6,758 bases of DNA. It comes from an uncultured Clostridia bacterium (GTDB lineage Bacteria; Bacillota; Clostridia; Oscillospirales; CAG-272). Positions within the stretch are counted from its first letter, which is position 1. Every line of letters begins with the position of its first letter. The notes below the pieces were generated by a model, which saw nothing but the letters and a program-made list of their open reading frames with translations, ran no database searches and was not told the origin of the DNA. Both the position numbers and the translations under genes were made by a program. The stretch spans positions 1 to 6,758 of the forward strand of contig CALAFS010000091.1 in the NCBI GenBank assembly GCA_937892405.1, in the 5' to 3' direction. Shown here piece after piece: positions 1 to 5,979 of the stretch.

Positions 1-410
1 TGGATGCCGCCATGACCTTTGAGGAACTGCAGGCGCTCTTCGACAGCCGTGATCTCGACATCACGACGCTGGAAGAAGGCGTCCTCGACAACGCCTCCTA
101 CTTCGGACGCATCTTCGCCCGTTCGGGCGGACTCTCCGATGCCGTGGCGGAAGGACTGAAAGAGCAGGGGATCGACTTCCTTCTGAAGCCCTGCACCTGC
201 GACGGTATCGAACAGTGCAAGATCGCCCTCCTTCAGAAGAGCAAGGAAAAGCTCGATGCCAACTTCATCGAAGGCATGGCATGCGTCGGCGGCTGTATCG
301 GCGGTGCCGGCTGTCTCACCCACGGCGAGAAGAACAAAGCCGAAGTCGATAAATACGGACGCGAGGCACTCGAAAAGACCATCAAGGACGCAACCTCCGT
401 TCTGAAATAA
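1..410 (+). CDS. [FeFe]-hydrogenase-like protein, C-terminal part (5' end outside window)
   Basis: This is the C-terminal portion of an iron-only hydrogenase-family protein, which in intact form interconverts protons and H2 at the H-cluster. The reading frame (codons from base 3) is open to the window edge, so the ATG at 12 is internal and the true start lies upstream. Numbering from that Met, the segment GRIFARSGG (about 32-40) matches the hydrogenase GxIFGxxGG stretch. MACVGGC (Met89 to Cys95) is the H-cluster motif whose two cysteines, C91 and C95, would bind and bridge the cluster. The usual GGGQP that follows is replaced by GGAGCLTHG, and further cysteines lie at 61, 63, 69 and 101. This variant resembles the group B-type clostridial hydrogenases; that subgroup is my inference. 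The N-terminal ferredoxin-like domains and the other H-cluster motifs are not visible here. A terminator follows about 110 bases after the stop. Confidence 0.85.
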   Translation, partial: DAAMTFEELQALFDSRDLDITTLEEGVLDNASYFGRIFARSGGLSDAVAEGLKEQGIDFLLKPCTCDGIEQCKIALLQKSKEKLDANFIEGMACVGGCIGGAGCLTHGEKNKAEVDKYGREALEKTIKDATSVLK

Positions 411-522
411 GAAAATTAAGAATTCAGAAGGATGAATTTTGAATTCGGACGAATGTTTTAAGGAAGGCTTGTACGATAGGTAGCATGTGTTTTGTGACCT
501 TTGTGTGAGTCTGCATCATCGC
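411..522. other. Spacer between hydrogenase stop and its terminator
   Basis: This stretch has no credible ORF. Its first part (about 411-450) carries low-complexity AT-rich text with two GAATTC words and a GAATTTT in between, forming only a weak, imperfect inverted repeat. I see no tRNA, promoter or riboswitch here. It is probably the 3' untranslated tail of the hydrogenase transcript. Confidence 0.4.
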
Positions 523-571
523 GACAGCCGCAAACAGGTTTTTGATCCTGTTTGCGGCTGTCACTTTTTTT
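523..571 (+). terminator. Rho-independent terminator after the hydrogenase gene
   Basis: A perfect 16-bp stem (GACAGCCGCAAACAGG at 523-538 pairing with 547-562) closes an 8-base T-rich loop. It is followed by AC and then seven T (565-571). This is a textbook intrinsic terminator and it separates the hydrogenase gene from the lipoprotein region. Confidence 0.93.
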
Positions 572-626
572 GTCCGGATGTTTTCGTATATTTTTGACCG
601 AAGTATAAAAATTTTCCGGAGAAGTC

Positions 627-655
627 TTGATGTTTGAACATTTTTCTGCTATTAT
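627..655 (+). promoter_or_regulatory. Candidate sigma-70 promoter upstream of the lipoprotein region
   Basis: TTGATG (627-632) and TATTAT (650-655) are separated by exactly 17 bases. That gives 4/6 and 5/6 matches to the housekeeping consensus in an AT-rich stretch just after the terminator at 523-571. It would transcribe the gene remnant at 666-775 and then the lipoprotein gene. No better promoter is evident between here and 867. Confidence 0.4.
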
Positions 656-665
656 AGAGATGAAA

Positions 666-775
666 GATAGCTCTGACGGAAATTGTCATTGAAAGCAAGT
701 ATTCCTATGAGAGCGGGGAAATGTAGTTTATAAGGATGGTTTATGATAGAAGACTTTGACAAGATTTTGAAATAA
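666..775 (+). pseudogene. 3' remnant of a lipoprotein-gene paralogue, frameshifted
   Basis: This stretch is visibly homologous to the last 110 or so bases of the lipoprotein gene at 867-1715. From 670 it reads ALTEIVIESKYSYESGE, matching ALTEMMIKGKYSYTSGE (codon 248 onward of the intact gene). The frame then breaks: the stretch between the shared TATTCCTAT and ATAGAAGAC words is 2 bases shorter than in the intact copy. In the shifted frame the end reads IEDFDKILK and stops at 773-775, matching IEDFSEILK-stop. No homologous 5' part is visible upstream, so only the tail survives. The simplest reading is an old tandem duplication, or a recombination leftover, of the lipoprotein gene. It is not expected to make a protein. 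Confidence 0.8.
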
Positions 776-783
776 AATAATAG

Positions 784-818
784 AAAGGAGGATTCGTCCG
801 ATGTGGCAAGAAGACTGA
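784..818 (+). other. Strong ribosome binding site followed by a five-codon ORF
   Basis: AAAGGAGGAT (784-793) is a near-perfect Shine-Dalgarno sequence. An ATG at 801 lies 7 bases beyond it, but the frame encodes only Met-Trp-Gln-Glu-Asp before TGA (816-818). It may be the surviving start of another decayed gene or a translated leader ahead of the lipoprotein gene. Nothing shows that it is functional. Confidence 0.3.
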
Positions 819-866
819 CGCATTGTTTCGACACTGTAAATTTCAGACCAAAAAGGTGGTGAATGA

Positions 867-1715
867 ATGAAAAGAGTATTCTCCCTATTGCTTCTCTGCA
901 CGATGTGTATACTTCCGCTTGTCGCGTGCTCCGGTCTTCACGGCAAGCCGACCGTTCTTGGGGACGAGAGCAGTGACCTGATCTCGTCGCTGATCGACTA
1001 TCTGGAATCCCGAGGTGTCGCCTATGACATGGCACCCACTTCCTTTGCTATCAAGATTCGTGAAATGAAGGAGAAAGGCACGCAACCCCTGCTTGTCGAA
1101 TTCGATCCTTCAAGGTGCTATTATGTGTGCGGGTATTATGTGGGCTTGTACTCGAGTGAAGATGAGAGAATGTTCAATGGTTGTGCCTCCGAGTACACAT
1201 GGATTCGTTACGAAAAGGAAGAGGACATCCGTGAAAAGTATTTGGGACGCACATGCGTTGTGGCATTTCGGCTGAACCCTGCGTCGTCCGTCACGGACAT
1301 CCGATCGGAAAGTGACGCGGTTCCCGCCTTCGAGCATTTTGAAAAGGTGGAGCCTGTTTTCAAAGGCGGCTACAATACCGAGAAATTTGAAGATTTTGAC
1401 AAGCTCTTTATTTACCTCGATTCCAAAGAAAAGGAAGCAAAAGATAAAATATATTATACGACCTCGGCTTATAATTCTCGGCATGTCACCTTTCCGTGTG
1501 TCAGGCTCGACGGGCAGATCTTCATTACCGTTTTGATGTATCGGATACGGTCAACGGGTGAGCGTTATCGTTATGATCTGAAATGGGAATTCGACGAGTA
1601 TTACGATGCTCTGACGGAGATGATGATCAAAGGCAAGTATTCCTATACGAGCGGGGAAGATACCGTATATTGCGGTTTATTCACGATAGAAGACTTCAGT
1701 GAAATTTTAAAATGA
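867..1715 (+). CDS. Putative lipoprotein of unknown function
   Basis: The 282-residue product is predicted to be exported and lipid-anchored. It begins with a short basic start (MKR), a hydrophobic core (about 4-20) and a lipobox LVAC (18-21), giving Cys21 as the modified residue, followed by Ser-Gly. The mature part of about 260 residues is mostly soluble, rich in charged and aromatic residues, and has no motif I can assign. The start at 867 is supported by AAGGTGGTGA at 853-862; an ATG at 863 is in another frame. Its 3' end is duplicated in the remnant at 666-775, so this family has been copied locally. The next gene begins 122 bases downstream with its own possible -10 element, so co-transcription is uncertain. 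The gene is AT-richer than the feo genes, as expected for accessory or recently acquired DNA. The export call is firm; function is unknown. Confidence 0.8.
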   Translation: MKRVFSLLLLCTMCILPLVACSGLHGKPTVLGDESSDLISSLIDYLESRGVAYDMAPTSFAIKIREMKEKGTQPLLVEFDPSRCYYVCGYYVGLYSSEDERMFNGCASEYTWIRYEKEEDIREKYLGRTCVVAFRLNPASSVTDIRSESDAVPAFEHFEKVEPVFKGGYNTEKFEDFDKLFIYLDSKEKEAKDKIYYTTSAYNSRHVTFPCVRLDGQIFITVLMYRIRSTGERYRYDLKWEFDEYYDALTEMMIKGKYSYTSGEDTVYCGLFTIEDFSEILK

Positions 1716-1801
1716 CGAAGAGTAAAATATAAAAATGAAGCGCACTCGACTTCTCATATCTTCAAGTGTAAAACAGATTATTTTGTAAATAATTATTTTC
1801 A

Positions 1802-1807
1802 TATAAT
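1802..1807 (+). promoter_or_regulatory. Possible -10 element for the membrane-protein gene
   Basis: A perfect TATAAT lies at 1802-1807 in a very AT-rich stretch, 30 bases before the start codon at 1838. The -35 region at 17-bp spacing (TATTTT, 1779-1784) is poor, and TTGTAA at 1783-1788 is too close. It may be a weak or activator-dependent promoter, or chance in AT-rich DNA. Confidence 0.3.
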
Positions 1808-1837
1808 AGAAAAATATGTTTTGAAAGGAGATTTTGT

Positions 1838-2485
1838 ATGAACCAAACGCTGAAAGCATGGCTGACCTTCGGGTTTTATGTGTGTATCGCAATTCTTCTG
1901 ATCTTTTTGATAGGGAAGTCCTATAAATACATACGGGGATTTGTAAAAAGATACCGTCTTCTGAAAAGAATCAAAAAAATATGCAAAGCCCGCGGGTATG
2001 ATCTGTCCTATGACAAGAGCGCGCTTTTTTCGGTCTTCGGATCGGCAAAGCAGCAGGAAATGCGGATCATTGCGGACGGAAAAGCGTACCGTATCCGCTT
2101 TATCGCCGCGCTGAAGAGAAAGGATACCTATACCTTCACGGAGGTCGACAGCTATTATACCTCCAACAATTTCAATCCCATTCTTCTGAGCCACGGACAC
2201 CCCGCATCCTATATGGTAATGAACAGGGACGAGAACCGGAAATTGAGATTGCCCTTTGTCTATCGGGCAAACAATCCTTATGTCAAGTCGGTTCACGAGG
2301 GGACTGCGACACAAGAAGCCGATTCCGACGAGGGAGCGGTCAATATCCTGTGCGTCAACCCCGTGCCGATCAAACTGGAAATCGTGAAAACCAACCGCCC
2401 CGTGCAGGCGTTCGACGGCGATGTGTTCCACGGGTATACCATTTACAGCGGTCAGGGCTTGTGTAAGCTTCTCGCCGGACTGTAA
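1838..2485 (+). CDS. Single-pass membrane protein of unknown function
   Basis: The 215-residue product has one N-terminal membrane segment (about residues 9-26) followed immediately by a strongly basic stretch rich in Lys and Arg (about 27-50). By the positive-inside rule this places the remaining 165 residues or so in the cytoplasm. That domain looks folded rather than low-complexity, with a recurring hydrophobic/charged pattern. Its end, NPVPIKLEIV then FDGDVFHGYTIYS, resembles tails I associate with uncharacterised clostridial proteins, but I cannot name a family. The start is well supported by GAAAGGAG (1823-1830), 7 bases ahead of the ATG. It follows the putative lipoprotein gene in the same orientation, so the two may act together at the membrane; that is inference from position only. 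A long hairpin follows directly after the stop. Confidence 0.75.
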   Translation: MNQTLKAWLTFGFYVCIAILLIFLIGKSYKYIRGFVKRYRLLKRIKKICKARGYDLSYDKSALFSVFGSAKQQEMRIIADGKAYRIRFIAALKRKDTYTFTEVDSYYTSNNFNPILLSHGHPASYMVMNRDENRKLRLPFVYRANNPYVKSVHEGTATQEADSDEGAVNILCVNPVPIKLEIVKTNRPVQAFDGDVFHGYTIYSGQGLCKLLAGL

Positions 2486-2486
2486 C

Positions 2487-2548
2487 AAGGGCAGGGAGGG
2501 AAAGAGGAAACCGCTTGTTTCCGACCCCTCCCTACCTTTATATAATAA
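2487..2548 (+). terminator. Long hairpin, probable terminator after the membrane-protein gene
   Basis: Starting just after the stop codon, AGGGAGGG (2493-2500) pairs with CCCTCCCT (2526-2533), and GGAAAC (2506-2511) pairs with GTTTCC (2517-2522) around a 5-base loop. Flanking AAGGG/CCTTT (2487-2491 with 2535-2539) extends the stem. A T-rich tract follows only loosely (CTTTATATAATAATGATTTTT region to about 2546), so efficiency is uncertain. Confidence 0.6.
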
Positions 2549-2692
2549 TGATTTTTCCCGCCGACGGCGTACACCTCCGAAAAAAAACGGCAGAATCCTC
2601 CCGTTTTCGCAAAAATGTACCGTGCGACGGTGCGATATCACCCGCCGAAGGCAGAACTCTCTCTCTTCTTTGTTCAGATTGCATAGAAAAAT
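2540..2692. other. Intergenic region upstream of the feo control region
   Basis: No credible gene is present. The stretch contains the minus-strand terminator-like hairpin at 2577-2609 and a few short palindromes such as ACCGT-GCG-ACGGT near 2619-2632. I see no known riboswitch or RNA gene pattern. Confidence 0.4.
2577..2609 (-). terminator. Terminator-like hairpin reading on the minus strand
   Basis: CCGTTTT (2601-2607) and AAAACGG (2584-2590) form a 7-bp stem with a 10-base loop. Read on the minus strand, the stem runs into eight consecutive T (complement of 2580-2587), the layout of an intrinsic terminator. I see no minus-strand gene that would need it. It could stop antisense transcription from the feo side or be fortuitous. 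Confidence 0.35.
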
Positions 2693-2710
2693 AGTTAGCC
2701 AAACCTAACT
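2693..2710 (+). promoter_or_regulatory. Operator-like inverted repeat 1 upstream of feo promoter
   Basis: AGTTAG-CCAAAC-CTAACT is a perfect 6-bp inverted repeat with a 6-base spacer. It shares the TTAG-N6-CTAA core and spacing with sites at 2802-2819 and 6213-6230. It lies 55 bases upstream of the -35 box. The half-site resembles the GGTTAG/CTAACC halves of DtxR-type boxes, but the spacer here is longer than in the classical 19-bp DtxR box. Confidence 0.6.
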
Positions 2711-2765
2711 TTGACAGCGAAAGTCACGAACTTCGCCCGATCGGGAAAAAAATCGAAAAAAGGTG

Positions 2766-2794
2766 TTGACAAAGCAGAGGAGAGGGAGTATAAT
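2766..2794 (+). promoter_or_regulatory. Consensus sigma-70 promoter of the feo operon
   Basis: TTGACA (2766-2771), a 17-base purine-rich spacer and TATAAT (2789-2794) match the housekeeping consensus at all twelve positions. Transcription would start near 2801, inside or just before the operator at 2802-2819, giving a leader of about 120 bases before feoA1. Such a strong promoter is consistent with a gene set that is on by default and shut off by a repressor. Confidence 0.9.
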
Positions 2795-2801
2795 ATACCA
2801 T

Positions 2802-2819
2802 GGTTAGCGAGGGCTAACC
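2802..2819 (+). promoter_or_regulatory. Operator-like inverted repeat 2 at the feo transcription start
   Basis: GGTTAG-CGAGGG-CTAACC is a perfect inverted repeat (7 bp if the inner C/G pair is counted). It starts 7 bases after the -10 box, so a bound protein would cover the transcription start. It is the best-placed member of the TTAG-N6-CTAA sites and fits repression by a DtxR-like protein. An alternative is a small RNA hairpin at the 5' end of the transcript. Confidence 0.7.
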
Positions 2820-2835
2820 TTATTTTATCCCCATC

Positions 2836-2853
2836 GGTTAGCGTGCGCTTACG
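2836..2853 (+). promoter_or_regulatory. Degenerate operator-like repeat 3 in the feo leader
   Basis: GGTTAG-CGTGCG-CTTACG keeps the left half-site and the 6-base spacing but has two mismatches in the right half. It begins 34 bases after the start of site 2. It may be a weaker second binding site. Confidence 0.45.
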
Positions 2854-2923
2854 ACACCGACCGAAAAAATTCCGTCCGGTTTGCCGAAAATGAAGAGAGC
2901 AGACCGTGGGAAGGAGCGAAGAT

Positions 2924-3136
2924 ATGATACCGCTGATCGTTGCCACACCGGGAGAAGAGAACATCATCCGCCGCGTCGGAGGTTCCCCGGAGGTAAAACA
3001 GCATCTTGAAAATCTCGGATTCGTTGTCGGCGGGACCGTCACCGTGGTGAACTCCATGGGCGGGAACCTGATCGTCAATGTCAAAGAGTCGAGAATCGCC
3101 ATCAGTCGTGAGATGGCACAGAAGATCATGATCTGA
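2924..3136 (+). CDS. feoA: Ferrous iron transport protein A, first copy
   Basis: This 70-residue protein is a small SH3-like FeoA, a cytoplasmic accessory of the FeoB ferrous iron transporter. I chose the ATG at 2924 because GGGAAGGAG (2908-2915 area) sits 8 bases ahead; a GTG at 2906 in the same frame would overlap that site. The sequence has the FeoA layout: a conserved small-residue region (IIRRVGGSPEV), a helix (KQHLENLGF), then VVGGTVTVVNSMGGNLIVNVKESRIAISREMAQKIMI, in which the beta strands and the SREMAQKI tail are typical. It is the first gene after the strong promoter and is followed by a second, more canonical FeoA. The two copies share the fold but differ in most residues, so they are probably not interchangeable. 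Confidence 0.9.
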   Translation: MIPLIVATPGEENIIRRVGGSPEVKQHLENLGFVVGGTVTVVNSMGGNLIVNVKESRIAISREMAQKIMI

Positions 3137-3190
3137 TCCTGAATTTGCTTTCCAAAAAACATTTATATACTATCAAGGAGGAGAGAGGAC

Positions 3191-3412
3191 ATGAAAACAC
3201 TGCGCGAGGTCAAAGTCGGTGAAACCGTGAAGGTTGTCAAGCTCCACGGAGAGGGCGCTGTCAAGCGTCGTATCATGGACATGGGCATCACACGCGGCAC
3301 CGAAGTGCATGTGCGCAAGGTGGCACCGCTCGGCGATCCCGTTGAGCTTACCGTGCGCGGCTACGAGCTTTCCCTGCGGAAAGCAGATGCCGAAATGGTC
3401 GAAGTTGAATAA
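3191..3412 (+). CDS. feoA: Ferrous iron transport protein A, second copy
   Basis: The 73-residue product is a canonical FeoA: MKTLREVKVGETVKVVKLHGEG, then AVKRRIMDMGITRGTEVHVRK, then APLGDPVELTVRGYELSLRKADAEMVEV. The RRxxDMGxxxGxxVxV and LGDPxEhxVRGxxLSLRKxEA segments are the family hallmarks. FeoA is a cytoplasmic SH3-like partner thought to support FeoB activity. The ribosome binding site AAGGAGGAG at about 3176-3184 is strong. It lies 54 bases after feoA1 and 46 bases before feoB, in one operon. Confidence 0.96.
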   Translation: MKTLREVKVGETVKVVKLHGEGAVKRRIMDMGITRGTEVHVRKVAPLGDPVELTVRGYELSLRKADAEMVEVE

Positions 3413-3458
3413 GTTTTGAGACGGGTGTGTCGCCCGAAGAAAGAAAGGATCGAAAGAC

Positions 3459-5945
3459 ATGAGCACAAGCAACATTCGCATTGCTCTTGCCGGTAACCCC
3501 AACGCCGGTAAGACCACGCTCTTCAACGCGCTGACCGGCTCCAACCAGTTCGTAGGTAACTGGCCGGGCGTCACGGTGGAGAAGAAGGAAGGAAAGCTGA
3601 AGAAGCACGATGATGTCATCATCACCGACCTTCCGGGTATTTATTCCCTGTCCCCCTATACGCTGGAGGAAGTGGTAGCGAGAAACTACCTGATCGTAGA
3701 GCGTCCCGACGCTATCCTGAATATCGTCGACGGTACGAACCTTGAGCGTAACCTGTATCTGACAACCCAGCTCACCGAGCTCGGTATTCCCGTTGTCGTC
3801 GCCATCAACATGATGGATGTCGTCCGCAAGAACGGCGACCGCATCGACACGATGGAACTGTCGAGACAGCTCGGCTGCCGTGTGGTGGAGATCTCCGCGC
3901 TGAAGGGCACGGGCATCACCGAGGCGGCTGAGGCGGCGATCGACGCGGCAAAGAACACAAAGACCGTGCCGATGCACAGCTTCTCCGGCTGTGTGGAGCA
4001 TGCCATCGCCCACATCGAGGAGGCGGCGCTTCACAACATGCCCGCAGAACAGCAGAGATGGTACGCCATCAAGATCTTCGAGCGCGATGCCAAGGTTCTC
4101 GAGCAGCTGAAGCTCGACGCCGGCACCCTCTCGCACATCGACGGCGACATCAAGGCGGCGGAGAAGGAAATGGACGATGACGCCGAGAGCATCATCACCA
4201 ATGAGCGCTATGTTTACATATCCACCATCATCAAGAGCTGCTACAAGAAAAAGAACAAGGGTCAGATGACCGTATCGGATAAGATTGATAAAGTGGTAAC
4301 CAACCGCTGGCTCGGTCTGCCGATCTTCGTCGCGATCATGTTCATTGTGTACTATCTCTCCATGGTTACCGTCGGTTCGATGGCGACCGACTGGATGAAC
4401 GACGGCGTGTTCGGCGACGGCTGGCACCTGCTCGGCATCGGCTCCGGCGATTATGAGGCGGCAGTCGAAGAGTACGGCGACAGCACCGAGATCGTAGAAG
4501 CCGCGTATGAACTCTATCAGGAAGAGGCTGAGACCTCGAGACCTCACATCAGTGCCATCAAGCGTCGCGTCGACCTTGCAAAAGAAGAATGCGACGAAGC
4601 AGGCACTACCTACTCTCTGACCTACACGGTGACCGATGAGGAGACTCTCGCCACCGAAGAAAAGACGGCAACCTATGAAGAAGTCCTCGCAGCCATCGAA
4701 AAGTATGGCACGGACGAAGAGCCTGCCGAGCCGGATCCCGCCGAGTATGGCGTATGGGTTCCCGGTATTCCGGTTCTCCTCGGCAACGGACTTGAGGCGA
4801 TCGGTGCCGCCGACTGGCTCCAGGGTCTGATTCTCGACGGTATCGTTGCCGGTGTCGGCGCGGTTCTCGGTTTCGTTCCCCAGATGCTCGTCCTGTTCCT
4901 CCTTCTTGCTATCCTTGAGGCATGCGGCTATATGGCTCGTATCGCCTTCGTCCTTGACCGTATCTTCCGCAAGTTCGGTCTGTCGGGTAAGTCCTTCATT
5001 CCCATGCTGATCGGTACGGGTTGCGGCGTTCCCGGCATCATGGCGTCCAGAACGATTGAAAACGAGCGCGATCGCCGTATGACGATCATCACTACCACCT
5101 TCATTCCCTGCGGCGCTAAGGTTCCCTTCATCGCCATGATCGCAGGCGCGATCTTCGGCGGCTCGGCGCTTGTCGCTACCTCCGCATACTTCATCGGTAT
5201 GGCGGCGATCATCGTTTCGGGTATCATGCTGAAGAAGACCCGTATGTTCGCGGGCGAGCCGGCTCCCTTCGTTATGGAGCTTCCCGCCTACCACCTTCCC
5301 ACCGTCGGCAATGTCCTTCGTTCCATGTGGGAGCGCGGCTGGTCCTTCATTAAGAAGGCGGGCACCGTCATTCTTCTTTCCACGATCGTAGTCTGGTTTA
5401 CGAGCTACTTCGGATTCACCGAGGAAGGCTTCCGTATGCTTGCCGAGGAGGAGCTTGACCTCTCCATTCTCGCGAAGATCGGCGGCGCTCTCTCTTGGAT
5501 CTTTGCCCCGCTCGGCTTCGGTACATGGCAGGCGACCGTCGCTTCCATCACCGGTCTTGTCGCGAAGGAGAACATCGTCGGTACGATGGGTATCCTCTAC
5601 GGCGCATCGGGCAATGTGTATGCGACTCTTGCCGCGTCCTTCACCGGCGTCAGCGCGTACTCCTTCCTTGTCTTCAACCTTCTGTGCGCTCCCTGCTTCG
5701 CCGCAATGGGTGCTATCAAGCGTGAGATGAACAACGGAAAGTGGACCGCCTTCGCGATTGCTTATCAGTGCGGCTTCGCTTGGATCGTCGCTCTGATGAT
5801 CAACCAGTTCGGTAACATCTTCATCGGTAAGTTCAATATCTTCGGCTTCCTTGCCGCTCTTCTGTGCCTCGCCGGCATCGTTTACATGCTCGTGCGTCCG
5901 TACAAGGAGGCAACCACGCTGAAGGAAAATGTAAAAATCAAATAA
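3459..5945 (+). CDS. feoB: Ferrous iron transport protein B (GTPase-coupled Fe2+ permease)
   Basis: This 828-residue membrane protein imports Fe2+. The N-terminal cytoplasmic G domain has G1 GNPNAGKT (12-19), switch-I Thr39 in WPGVT, G3 DLPG (57-60), G4 NMMD (117-120) and G5 SALKG (146-150). A helical linker leads to SDKIDKVVTNRWLG and the first membrane helix (about 287-306). The permease part shows both Gate motifs, GCGVPG with Cys522 and PCGAKVP with Cys551, plus PFVMELPAYHLP and the usual later helices. It is longer than E. coli FeoB (773 residues, from memory) because of an acidic stretch at about 328-430 between the first two membrane helices, which should face outside the cell. The start is supported by AGAAAGGA about 10 bases ahead. 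Codon use is strongly biased to G/C-ending codons compared with the upstream accessory genes. Expression is expected from the promoter at 2766-2794. Confidence 0.98.
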   Translation: MSTSNIRIALAGNPNAGKTTLFNALTGSNQFVGNWPGVTVEKKEGKLKKHDDVIITDLPGIYSLSPYTLEEVVARNYLIVERPDAILNIVDGTNLERNLYLTTQLTELGIPVVVAINMMDVVRKNGDRIDTMELSRQLGCRVVEISALKGTGITEAAEAAIDAAKNTKTVPMHSFSGCVEHAIAHIEEAALHNMPAEQQRWYAIKIFERDAKVLEQLKLDAGTLSHIDGDIKAAEKEMDDDAESIITNERYVYISTIIKSCYKKKNKGQMTVSDKIDKVVTNRWLGLPIFVAIMFIVYYLSMVTVGSMATDWMNDGVFGDGWHLLGIGSGDYEAAVEEYGDSTEIVEAAYELYQEEAETSRPHISAIKRRVDLAKEECDEAGTTYSLTYTVTDEETLATEEKTATYEEVLAAIEKYGTDEEPAEPDPAEYGVWVPGIPVLLGNGLEAIGAADWLQGLILDGIVAGVGAVLGFVPQMLVLFLLLAILEACGYMARIAFVLDRIFRKFGLSGKSFIPMLIGTGCGVPGIMASRTIENERDRRMTIITTTFIPCGAKVPFIAMIAGAIFGGSALVATSAYFIGMAAIIVSGIMLKKTRMFAGEPAPFVMELPAYHLPTVGNVLRSMWERGWSFIKKAGTVILLSTIVVWFTSYFGFTEEGFRMLAEEELDLSILAKIGGALSWIFAPLGFGTWQATVASITGLVAKENIVGTMGILYGASGNVYATLAASFTGVSAYSFLVFNLLCAPCFAAMGAIKREMNNGKWTAFAIAYQCGFAWIVALMINQFGNIFIGKFNIFGFLAALLCLAGIVYMLVRPYKEATTLKENVKIK

Positions 5946-5965
5946 AAACCGCGAAAGAGCGGTTT
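5946..5965 (+). other. Small intercistronic hairpin after feoB
   Basis: AAACCGC (5946-5952) and GCGGTTT (5959-5965) form a 7-bp stem with a 6-base purine loop immediately after the feoB stop codon. No T-tract follows; the next gene's AAAGGAG comes directly after. It is more likely an mRNA processing or stability element than a terminator. Confidence 0.4.
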
Positions 5966-5979
5966 GAAAGGAGACTGTC

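Noticed and set aside
756..784. TTGACA at 756-761 as a promoter for the lipoprotein gene
   Set aside because: At 17-bp spacing the -10 would be AATAGA, only 3/6, and the word is part of the remnant coding sequence (EDFDK).
1799..2641. A 280-codon minus-strand frame opposite the membrane-protein gene
   Set aside because: It runs through a hairpin and has no ribosome binding site. The plus-strand gene has a good start signal, a membrane segment and a basic flank.
2711..2740. TTGACA at 2711-2716 as a second feo promoter
   Set aside because: No acceptable -10 sequence lies 16-18 bases downstream; the stretch there reads CGCCCGA.
2906..2923. GTG start for feoA1 six codons upstream
   Set aside because: It would place the GGGAAGGAG ribosome binding site inside the coding region. 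The ATG at 2924 is 8 bases downstream of that site and gives a normal FeoA N terminus.
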